NCBI GenBank assembly: GCA_964520585.1
Contig: CAZFOO010000111.1
Span: 1-12,344 of the forward strand
Source of the DNA: PXAP01 sp964520585
Lineage (GTDB): Bacteria > Bacteroidota > Bacteroidia > Bacteroidales > PUMT01
Reading direction: 5' to 3'
DNA length: 12,344 nt
The notes below the pieces were generated by a model. The model did no database searches and was not told the origin of the DNA. It was given only the letters and a program-made list of their open reading frames with translations. Made by a program: the position numbers and the translations under genes. Numbering within the stretch: the stretch's first letter is position 1; each line of letters begins with the position of its first letter. Shown here piece by piece: positions 6,584-12,344 of the stretch.

Positions 6584-8581
6584 TCATCTATCCTTATAGT
6601 AGTGATTTAGTAAAAGCAATGGCATGGAGCTGTCGATAAGCTGCCCTTCCTTTACATCAATATTCTGGATTGTGCCATCTTCAGGTGCATGTATGCTGTT
6701 TTCCATCTTCATAGATTCTACAATGACCAGTACCTCTCCCTGTTTTACCAAATCTCCGGCAAGCTTATTTACTTTTATCACCCTGCCGGGCATAGGTGAA
6801 AAAACAGCTCCCGTTCCTGATGCTGGTGAAGATCCCGAAGAAGTGAAAAAATCCTTATTTTTTAATAGATCAAAGCGCCGGAAGAAATACCCGGATCCTC
6901 TGTAAGTTACCTGGAAATGACCTTCATTGTCCTCTGATGCGAAAACATCATGGTATGAGTCCTTAAACAAAACAGATATTTTGTTATTCTCGATCTGGTA
7001 TTTACCATTAAATTCTTCATTGTTGATCATCAATTCATATCTGTTAGCAGAAATACTTTTTATTTCCGCTTCAACTGTTTCACCCTCGAAGCAGAATTTA
7101 AGTGATCTGCCGGTCCTCCAGTACCCTATCCTTTCCCAGATATTTTTTCTACCGGTCTTTTTCTGCAGGCTTGCCAGAAGAACCCCGATTGCCGGAATCT
7201 TCCAGTTATTCTCCATTTTTATTCTTTGTTCATCTTCAATTATTCCATCTGAATGGTTTTCGCACCAGGAGGTTGAGAAATTTGCAGATATAAAATCCCT
7301 GTTATGCAGCAGGCTTATCAAAAAGCTGATGTTATTCTTTACTCCGTGTATTGCGTAGTTCTCCAGGGCGGCGACAGCCCTTTCCCTGGCCTCATTCCTG
7401 TTTCTGCCCGTTGAAATAAGCTTGCTTATCATCGGATCATAATTACCGCTGATCTTTTGAGCGTGGTCATAGGCTGAATCCACCCTGATGCCCTGGCTAA
7501 CCGGCTCAGCATAGCAGGTCATTTTCCCGGGGGAGGGCAGGAAACCCGCCACAGGATCTTCGGCATATATGCGGCATTCAATTGCATGGCCTTCTAACTT
7601 AATATAATCCTGACTGTAACGGAGTCTAGACCCGGCGGCTATCAGGATCTGCTCTTCTACAATGTCTATTCCGGTAACGGATTCAGTTACAGGATGTTCA
7701 ACCTGTATTCGTGTGTTCATCTCCAGAAAAAAGAAATTGCCACTGTTATCTGCGAGAAACTCAATTGTTCCTGCATTCCTGTAATCGATAGCTTTGGCAA
7801 GCTTTACAGCAGCCTCACCCATGGCATTGCGTGTTTCTGCGCTAATGGATGGTGAGGGTGATTCTTCAATGATCTTTTGGTAACGTCGCTGTATAGAACA
7901 TTCCCGTTCGAATAAATGTATTGTGTTCCCGTAATTGTCACTTAGTATTTGTATTTCAATATGCCGGGGATTTTGTAGATATTTCTCGATATAGACTGAG
8001 CCGTTGCCGAAATAGGTCATTGCTTCACGGCTTGTTGCGGCTATTGCATCTGCAAGCTTTTCCGGGGAGGAAACGATCCTCATTCCTTTACCTCCTCCTC
8101 CGGCGGCTGCCTTTATAAGAAGCGGGAAATCCATCTTTATGCCTTTCAGAAGCAATTCGCCGTCATCACCGTAGTAACCTTCAGTAACAGGGAGGCCGGC
8201 ATTGACAGCTGCTTCTCTTGCTTTTGTTTTATTACCCATCAGCGCAATAGTTTCACTGCGGGGACCAATGAAAGTGATTCCGGCTTTTTCACAGGCAGAA
8301 GCAAAATCTTCGTTTTCACTCAAAAATCCGTAACCGGGGTGTATGGCAGTGGCGTTTACTTTTTTGGCTACTGAGATGATCAGGCTTATGTTAAGATAGG
8401 TTTCTGATAATGTATTGCCCTGCAATTCAACGGCCTCGTCAGCCATTCTCACGTGCAACGCATCCTGTTCTTCTTCTGAATAAACAACTACAGTGGGAAT
8501 ACCCATTTTTTGGGCTGTTTTGATTATCCTGACAGCTATTTCACCCCTGTTGGCAATAAGAATTTTGGAAAAAAGATTCAT
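6584..8581 (-). CDS. liuD: 3-methylcrotonyl-CoA carboxylase, biotin-containing alpha subunit
   Basis: This 665-residue subunit carries out the ATP-dependent carboxylation of biotin for the acyl-CoA carboxylase whose partner is LiuB. The biotin carboxylase part occupies about residues 3-445: KILIANRGEIAVRII at 6-20, HPGYGFLSEN at 81-90, the ATP-grasp glycine loop GGGGKGM at 161-167, FERECSIQRR at 224-233, and the catalytic EMNTRIQVEHPVTE at 287-300. A less conserved linker (about 450-585) probably forms the domain that binds the beta subunit. It contains a Ser/Gly/Ala/Pro-rich hinge (TSSGSSPASGTG). The C-terminal biotinyl domain has ESMKMEN, with the biotinylated lysine at 625. The domain order and length match MCC/PCC/geranyl-CoA carboxylase alpha subunits. 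The choice of MCC rests on adjacent liuB and liuC. The ATG start lies 10 bases after the liuC stop, which indicates cotranscription. Confidence 0.92.
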   Translation of the reverse strand: MNLFSKILIANRGEIAVRIIKTAQKMGIPTVVVYSEEEQDALHVRMADEAVELQGNTLSETYLNISLIISVAKKVNATAIHPGYGFLSENEDFASACEKAGITFIGPRSETIALMGNKTKAREAAVNAGLPVTEGYYGDDGELLLKGIKMDFPLLIKAAAGGGGKGMRIVSSPEKLADAIAATSREAMTYFGNGSVYIEKYLQNPRHIEIQILSDNYGNTIHLFERECSIQRRYQKIIEESPSPSISAETRNAMGEAAVKLAKAIDYRNAGTIEFLADNSGNFFFLEMNTRIQVEHPVTESVTGIDIVEEQILIAAGSRLRYSQDYIKLEGHAIECRIYAEDPVAGFLPSPGKMTCYAEPVSQGIRVDSAYDHAQKISGNYDPMISKLISTGRNRNEARERAVAALENYAIHGVKNNISFLISLLHNRDFISANFSTSWCENHSDGIIEDEQRIKMENNWKIPAIGVLLASLQKKTGRKNIWERIGYWRTGRSLKFCFEGETVEAEIKSISANRYELMINNEEFNGKYQIENNKISVLFKDSYHDVFASEDNEGHFQVTYRGSGYFFRRFDLLKNKDFFTSSGSSPASGTGAVFSPMPGRVIKVNKLAGDLVKQGEVLVIVESMKMENSIHAPEDGTIQNIDVKEGQLIDSSMPLLLLNHYYKDR

Positions 8582-8591
8582 GTTTTCTCAA

Positions 8592-9383
8592 TTAATTACC
8601 TTCTGTCCACCGGGGTTTTCTTTTTTCAAGGAATGCTGACATTCCTTCCCGGCCCTCTTCCGATGTACGGATTTCTGAAATAATACGGGCAGTTTCTTTT
8701 ACGGCATCTTCTGTTGAAAATTTGTTTGATACATTATAGATAAGCTTTTTGCAGATGTCCTGTGCCTTTGGGCCACCTTCCATTAAATGGCCGGTAAGAT
8801 TTTCTAATACCTGGTCAAGTTCTGTAACCGGGCAGCACTGGTTAACCAATCCAAGCCCTTCAGCTTCATCCCCGTATATTCTTCTTGCCGTAAGCATCAG
8901 TTCCCTGGAAGGAAACTCCCCGATGCGCTTAACAATGTAGGGGGAGATCACTGAAGGAACCAGTCCTATTTTGACCTCGCTAAGTGAAAAAACTGTTTCA
9001 TCTGTACAAACAGATATGTCGGCTGCTGCCACGAAACCGTTTGCTCCGCCGGTGGATGCTCCATGTACCACTGTTATTACCGGCAGGGGACAGGTATAGA
9101 TCTTATAAAAACACTCTGAAAGTTGAAGAGCTTCCCTTTCATTCTGTTCACGCGTATAACCGGCAGCCTCCTTCATCCAGTTAAGGTCGGCTCCTGCACA
9201 GAAGGATTTCCCGTTACCTCGGAGTATTATAAACCGAATGGATTTATCGCTTCCAAGTTCTGTAAAGGCTGTAGTGATCTCTTTTATCATTTTGGCGTTG
9301 AATGCATTGTGGACTTCAGGCCTGTTGAGGCGGATGGTTGCCATACCATTTTTTCTGATTATCTCAATTGTCTCCAGATTCAT
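8592..9383 (-). CDS. liuC: Methylglutaconyl-CoA hydratase (enoyl-CoA hydratase/crotonase family)
   Basis: This 263-residue crotonase-fold enzyme is predicted to hydrate 3-methylglutaconyl-CoA to HMG-CoA in leucine breakdown. RLNRPEVHNAFNA (18-30) is the family's N-terminal substrate region. FCAGADLNWMK (61-71) and HGASTGGANG (107-116) form the oxyanion hole. SEVKIGLVPSVISPYIVKRIG (135-155) contains the retained catalytic Glu136. The second glutamate of classical enoyl-CoA hydratases (E144 in rat) is replaced by glycine, as in other LiuC-type proteins. The NWM motif after the first oxyanion loop, SEVK(I/L)GL(V/I)P and the C-terminal EEGREGMSAFLEKRKPRW also fit this subfamily. I prefer the ATG at 9383 over an in-frame TTG two codons earlier, at 9389. 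It is separated by 75 bases from liuB upstream and by 10 bases from liuD downstream. Confidence 0.9.
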   Translation of the reverse strand: MNLETIEIIRKNGMATIRLNRPEVHNAFNAKMIKEITTAFTELGSDKSIRFIILRGNGKSFCAGADLNWMKEAAGYTREQNEREALQLSECFYKIYTCPLPVITVVHGASTGGANGFVAAADISVCTDETVFSLSEVKIGLVPSVISPYIVKRIGEFPSRELMLTARRIYGDEAEGLGLVNQCCPVTELDQVLENLTGHLMEGGPKAQDICKKLIYNVSNKFSTEDAVKETARIISEIRTSEEGREGMSAFLEKRKPRWTEGN

Positions 9384-9464
9384 ACTCAATTTAAAAATTG
9401 TCCCCGAAACCTCTGTATCAGGTATTATATATAACTTGCGAAATATGACTAATTTAACAAAATG

Positions 9465-11072
9465 TTACATCCTGAATACACCAAAATCCGTCTCCGGCCA
9501 TGGCTTGTTAAGTGACATGGCTATACCAGCTGTAAGAACCAGTCTGGTATCGGCAGGATCTATTATCCCGTCATCCCATAATCTCGATGTGCTGTAATAT
9601 GCTGAGCTTTCTTTTTCGTAGTTTTTGTATATTGAGTTTCTTATCTCTTCTTCTTGTTCTTTTGAAATATCAGTGCCGGAGGATTTAAGTTGCTGTTTCT
9701 TAACCGACAATAAAACGCCGGCCGCCTGTTCACTACCCATGACTGATATTTTTGCATTGGGCCACATAAACAACAATCTGGGATCATAGGCCCTTCCGGC
9801 CATTGCATAATTACCTGCCCCAAACGAACCGCCGAAAATAATGGTGAATTTAGGTACCTGTGCGTTTGCTACAGCATTTACCAGCTTGGCTCCGTCACGG
9901 GCAATGCCGCCGTGTTCATATTTTTTCCCCACAATAAAACCTGTAATGTTCTGCAAAAAGATAATGGGGATCTTTCTCTTACAGCACAATTCAATAAAAT
10001 GGGCTCCCTTAAGCGAGGTTTCTGAAAATATGACCCCGTTATTGGCAAGTATTCCAACCGGAAATCCGTTAATATGGGCAAAGCCTGTTACCAGCGTAGT
10101 GCCGTAATTTGACTTGAACTCATGAAACCGGCTTTCATCTGTTATCCTGGCTATGATCTCTTTTGAGTCGACGGATTTTTTAAGGTCAACCGGAACTATG
10201 CCGTAAAGTTCCGTGGGATCGTAACAGGGTTCCCGTGGAGTGACCGTTTCCAGTTTCTGCTTTTCCTGTATTTTAAAAGTTTCGAAAATATGCCGGCAGA
10301 TCTGGATGGCATGATGGTCGTTCTCTGCAAGATGGTCCGCCACTCCCGATATTTTAGTATGTACCTCGGCTCCTCCCAGTTCCTCTGCCGTTACCTCTTC
10401 TCCGGTGGCTGCTTTAACCAGCGGTGGTCCACCAATAAATATCGTGCCCTGTCCCCTGACTATAATTGTTTCATCACACATCGCCGGAACATATGCTCCA
10501 CCGGCGGTACATGACCCCATTACTATGGCGATCTGTGGTATACCCATGGCCGACATCCTGGCCTGGTTGTAAAAAAATCTACCGAAATCATTACGGTCCG
10601 GAAAGACTTTCGCCTGCTCGGGAAGGAAGATACCTCCGGAATCAACCATATAAACACATGGCAGGTGATTCTCCATGGCTATCTGCTGGGCACGTAAATG
10701 TTTTTTTATTGTTTCGCTCACATATGTCCCGCCTTTGACAGTGGCGTCATTAGCTATTATAACTGTTTCCCGGCCGGCTACTAAGCCGATCCCGGTAATT
10801 ATGCCGGCCGAGGGAAACTCATCTTTATACATCCCGTATGCAGCAAGTGTGGATAATTCAATAAATGGAGTGTTGGGGTCAAGCAAGAGGTCTATTCGTT
10901 CACGGGCAAGTAGTTTTCCCCTTGCCTTGTGTTTGCTCACTGCTTTTTCATGCCCCCCTTGCTGGATTTTCCGTACCAGTCCCCGATAATCCTGAAGGAT
11001 TTCTTCAAAAGCCATTTTATTGCTGATGAAATCCTCTGATCCGGTTACGATATTTGATTGTATCCTGTACAA
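9465..11072 (-). CDS. liuB: 3-methylcrotonyl-CoA carboxylase, carboxyltransferase (beta) subunit
   Basis: This 535-residue subunit transfers the carboxyl group from biotin on LiuD to 3-methylcrotonyl-CoA. N-half motifs include ARGKLLARERIDLLLDP (50-66), GGTYVSETIKKHLRAQ (114-129), VDSGGIFLPEQAKVFPDR (143-160), FYNQARMSAMGIPQIA (167-182), MGSCTAGGAYVPAM (185-198) and IFIGGPPLVKAATGE (211-225). C-half motifs include GFAHINGFPVGILANNGVIFSE (330-351), LKGAHFIELC (354-363), NITGFIVGKKYEHGGIARDGAK (375-396) and GGSFGAGNYAMAGRAYDPR (414-432). The SETSLKGAHFIELC block and the overall pattern are specific to MCC beta rather than PCC beta. The start is TTG at 11072. An ATG at 11015 would remove 19 residues (ending ...TGSEDFISNK) that match the conserved N-terminal SEEF-N region of MCC beta proteins, and no ATG or GTG lies upstream before the stop. 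It is the first gene of the leftward operon. Confidence 0.94.
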   Translation of the reverse strand: MYRIQSNIVTGSEDFISNKMAFEEILQDYRGLVRKIQQGGHEKAVSKHKARGKLLARERIDLLLDPNTPFIELSTLAAYGMYKDEFPSAGIITGIGLVAGRETVIIANDATVKGGTYVSETIKKHLRAQQIAMENHLPCVYMVDSGGIFLPEQAKVFPDRNDFGRFFYNQARMSAMGIPQIAIVMGSCTAGGAYVPAMCDETIIVRGQGTIFIGGPPLVKAATGEEVTAEELGGAEVHTKISGVADHLAENDHHAIQICRHIFETFKIQEKQKLETVTPREPCYDPTELYGIVPVDLKKSVDSKEIIARITDESRFHEFKSNYGTTLVTGFAHINGFPVGILANNGVIFSETSLKGAHFIELCCKRKIPIIFLQNITGFIVGKKYEHGGIARDGAKLVNAVANAQVPKFTIIFGGSFGAGNYAMAGRAYDPRLLFMWPNAKISVMGSEQAAGVLLSVKKQQLKSSGTDISKEQEEEIRNSIYKNYEKESSAYYSTSRLWDDGIIDPADTRLVLTAGIAMSLNKPWPETDFGVFRM

Positions 11073-11083
11073 AATTAATAATT

Positions 11084-11107
11084 TTTGGTACCATTAAAAA
11101 TACCAAA
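11084..11107. repeat. 7-bp inverted repeat immediately upstream of liuB
   Basis: TTTGGTA (11084-11090) and TACCAAA (11101-11107) are perfect inverted copies separated by 10 bases, beginning 12 bases before the liuB start codon. They overlap the proposed -7 box, where a bound repressor would block initiation. Alternatively the arms form a leader hairpin. Confidence 0.4.
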
Positions 11108-11126
11108 TTCCGGACATTTTGTTCAA
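11093..11126 (-). promoter_or_regulatory. Candidate Bacteroidota-type promoter of the liu operon
   Basis: On the minus strand, TTG (11126-11124) is followed after 23 bases, counted to TATTTTTA (11100-11093), by a one-mismatch version of the TAnnTTTG -7 element. This is near the range used by Bacteroidota primary sigma factors. Transcription would begin roughly 15 bases before the TTG start of liuB, leaving a very short leader. The -33 box touches the edge of the 18-bp palindrome, and the -7 box overlaps the 7-bp inverted repeat. Confidence 0.35.
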
Positions 11127-11142
11127 TAATTACGTAATTATT
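11125..11142. promoter_or_regulatory. 18-bp perfect palindrome, candidate operator of the liu operon
   Basis: AATAATTACGTAATTATT reads identically on both strands and is centred about 61 bases upstream of the liuB start. It adjoins the proposed -33 box, so a dimeric regulator bound here could repress or activate liu transcription. TetR- and MerR-family regulators commonly control such operons in other phyla, but no regulator gene is in the window. The site is AT-rich, which raises the odds of chance symmetry. Confidence 0.45.
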
Positions 11143-11175
11143 ATTGACATACCTGAATATCCTTTCAAAGGTTAT

Positions 11176-11346
11176 TGCAATTAGGGCATTAAACACGAAT
11201 AGACTTGTTTTAATGAATCCCCTGACTCTTACTTTGCCTCTCGTGCCCTGGCCTTGAATTTTCTCATCAAATCTTAAACGTTTGGCTTGTATTTCAGGCG
11301 TTCCCTTGAAATATTCATGGTATTCGTGTTGCGCCTGTAATGTACA
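11176..11346. repeat. Imperfect inverted-end segment upstream of liuB
   Basis: AACACGAATA (11192-11201) and TATTCGTGTT (11321-11330) are exact inverted copies. Outside them, the similarity continues imperfectly (CAATTAGGGC near 11178 against the reverse complement of GCCTGTAATG near 11334). The segment is about 170 bases. It could be a small non-autonomous (MITE-like) element or a large RNA hairpin. I see no clear target-site duplication and no transposase, so the assignment is tentative. Confidence 0.3.
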
Positions 11347-11620
11347 ATCTGCACACGATCTGTTTACATAAAAGGCTGTTAATTTTATAAGAAAAGAAAA
11401 ACTAGCCAATTTTTTTTTATCTTTCCTGCACTATTTTTCATACTTCATTTATGTTACCCGATACCGGAATATATGAAAATAAATATTGGGAGGAAGACCA
11501 TAAAAATCAGGGACAATGATTTCAAGGCTTGACATAGATGTTGGCCATATTCTTATATGCTGAAGAAACTCAGTATTGATAAGAATACAATTGTGTTCTG
11601 AGATTATAAAACGTTGAATT

Positions 11621-12344
11621 ATGAATAAAGCAACCATCCTTTTACCTGCCTCAATTTTAATGCTTACAACCTGTCAGAACTTTCAAAAACAGGAAACTAA
11701 GCCACAAAAACCCAACTTAATTTATATTCTTGCCGATGATCTCGGATATGGAGATCTGGGGAGTTACGGACAGGAAAATATCCTTACACCCAATCTGGAC
11801 CGGATGGCAGAAGAAGGGATGCGCTTTACCAGTCATTATTCCGGCAGCACAGTATGTGCTCCCTCCAGGGCGGTACTAATGACCGGTTTACATACCGGTC
11901 ATGCTCCAATTCGTGGAAACAAAAGGATTATGCCGATCGGACAGTATCCACTACAGTACGGAACGGTTACTTTTCCTAAAATTTTGCAGGAAGCCGGGTA
12001 TGCAACAGGAGCTTTCGGCAAATGGGGACTTGGTCCGCCCTACTCGGAAGGAACTCCTTCGTTGCAGGGATTCGACAGGTTTTTCGGGTTTATCTGTCAA
12101 AGAAGGGCACATTTCTTTTATCCTGAATTCCTTTTCAATGTCGAGAGGGGGAGACCTGCAGAACGGGTATATCTGGAGGGCAATAAAACAGAAGATGCGT
12201 CAAGTGAGGGCTTTGAAAGGCCGGGATCGGGCCCGCCTTTGGAACGAGGGCAATACAGCGCCGATGTTATGACCGATGAAGCCCTGGACTTCATAGATCA
12301 GAACAGTGAAAGGCCTTTTTTCCTGTACATTCCAACCCAGATTC
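11621..12344 (+). CDS. Sulfatase (arylsulfatase family), probable lipoprotein, 3' partial
   Basis: From the ATG at 11621 the frame stays open to the window edge: 241 codons of a protein that is usually about 450-550 residues. It belongs to the formylglycine-dependent sulfatases of the alkaline-phosphatase superfamily, which hydrolyse sulfate esters, in Bacteroidota often on algal or host glycans. Seen features are PNLIYILADDLGYGDLGSYG (31-50) with the metal-binding Asp39-Asp40, TPNLDRMAEEGMRF (56-69), and VCAPSRAVLMTG (78-89), where Cys79 in the CxPSR motif is the residue converted to formylglycine. GKWGLG (133-138) and GFDRFFGF follow. The N-terminus MNKATILLPASILMLTTC looks like a lipoprotein signal with Cys18, although Thr just before the Cys is unusual for a lipobox. 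No maturase or glycoside hydrolase gene is visible, so the substrate is unknown. It is transcribed divergently from the liu operon. Confidence 0.9.
   Translation, partial: MNKATILLPASILMLTTCQNFQKQETKPQKPNLIYILADDLGYGDLGSYGQENILTPNLDRMAEEGMRFTSHYSGSTVCAPSRAVLMTGLHTGHAPIRGNKRIMPIGQYPLQYGTVTFPKILQEAGYATGAFGKWGLGPPYSEGTPSLQGFDRFFGFICQRRAHFFYPEFLFNVERGRPAERVYLEGNKTEDASSEGFERPGSGPPLERGQYSADVMTDEALDFIDQNSERPFFLYIPTQI

Larger units (their letters stand above)
11073..11620. other. 548-base divergent intergenic region (liuB leftward, sulfatase rightward)
   Basis: The liuB-proximal 70 bases hold a promoter-like pair of boxes, a 7-bp inverted repeat and an 18-bp palindrome (listed separately). The middle (about 11176-11346) has imperfect inverted ends. 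A leftward frame at 11017-11409 (TTG start, 130 codons) is open across most of it and overlaps the liuB start. Its product (CADCTLQAQHEYHEYF..., VRVRGFIKTSLFVF...) resembles nothing I can name, and I do not call it as a gene. Before the sulfatase ATG only weak promoter-like words are seen, for example TACAATTG at 11586-11593, one mismatch from TAnnTTTG and without a spaced -33 box. No tRNA or other RNA gene is apparent. Confidence 0.5.

Noticed and set aside
11144..11149. TTGACA as a classical sigma-70 -35 box toward the sulfatase
   Set aside because: No TATAAT is found at the right spacing, it is over 470 bases from the sulfatase start, and Bacteroidota promoters do not use this consensus.
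11449..11637. 62-residue leftward frame before the sulfatase
   Set aside because: No motif or start signal is seen, it overlaps the sulfatase start, and the region is AT-rich intergenic sequence.
11901..12272. 123-residue rightward frame
   Set aside because: It is a shadow frame inside the sulfatase, whose motifs (CxPSR, ADDLGYGD) continue in another frame through this whole stretch.
1..12344. CRISPR array, tRNA, rRNA, intact insertion sequence or phage genes
   Set aside because: I saw no regularly spaced direct repeats, no cloverleaf-like sequence, and no integrase, transposase or phage structural motif on either strand.

Overview
The window looks like a piece of a Bacteroidota chromosome. 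The evidence is two type IX secretion (T9SS) PorP/SprF-family proteins, a secreted protein with a type B (gliding-motility/CHU_C-like) C-terminal sorting domain, start sites without clear Shine-Dalgarno sequences, two apparent TTG starts, TAnnTTTG-like promoter elements, and a sulfatase with a lipoprotein-like leader. I cannot place it below phylum with confidence; a marine or gut Bacteroidales-type organism would fit.

Layout. Positions 2-4000 read rightward and form a cell-surface/T9SS block: the 3' end of a large PKD/Ig-like surface protein, a 343-residue protein with a signal peptide, three Ig/PKD-like modules and a T9SS sorting domain, then two tandem PorP/SprF paralogs. The paralogs are separated by a strong intrinsic terminator. 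Positions 4072-11072 read leftward and form a catabolic block, in transcription order: 3-methylcrotonyl-CoA carboxylase beta subunit (liuB), methylglutaconyl-CoA hydratase (liuC), biotin-carrying alpha subunit (liuD), an acyl-CoA dehydrogenase, and a butyrate-kinase-family protein. From 11621 to the window edge a sulfatase runs rightward, divergent from liuB; the 548-base gap between them holds the likely liu control region.

How the genes work together. LiuB and LiuD should form 3-methylcrotonyl-CoA carboxylase, and LiuC hydrates its product to HMG-CoA. With an acyl-CoA dehydrogenase supplying 3-methylcrotonyl-CoA from isovaleryl-CoA, this is the leucine/isovalerate pathway. No HMG-CoA lyase, ETF or phosphotransacylase gene is present here. 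The dehydrogenase has its catalytic glutamate at the short-chain acyl-CoA dehydrogenase position, not the isovaleryl-CoA dehydrogenase position. The terminal butyrate kinase homolog is divergent at nucleotide-binding motifs that are normally invariant. In the T9SS block, PorP/SprF-like proteins are commonly encoded next to type B CTD cargo and are thought to assist its export or anchoring, so the CHU_C protein and the two paralogs probably form one functional set.

The most interesting points are the degenerate kinase motifs, a perfect 14-bp inverted repeat bracketing the start of that kinase gene, the non-canonical dehydrogenase in a leucine cluster, and an 18-bp perfect palindrome next to a promoter-like element upstream of liuB. 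I found no CRISPR array, tRNA, rRNA or intact mobile element, and no clearly new defence or mobile system.
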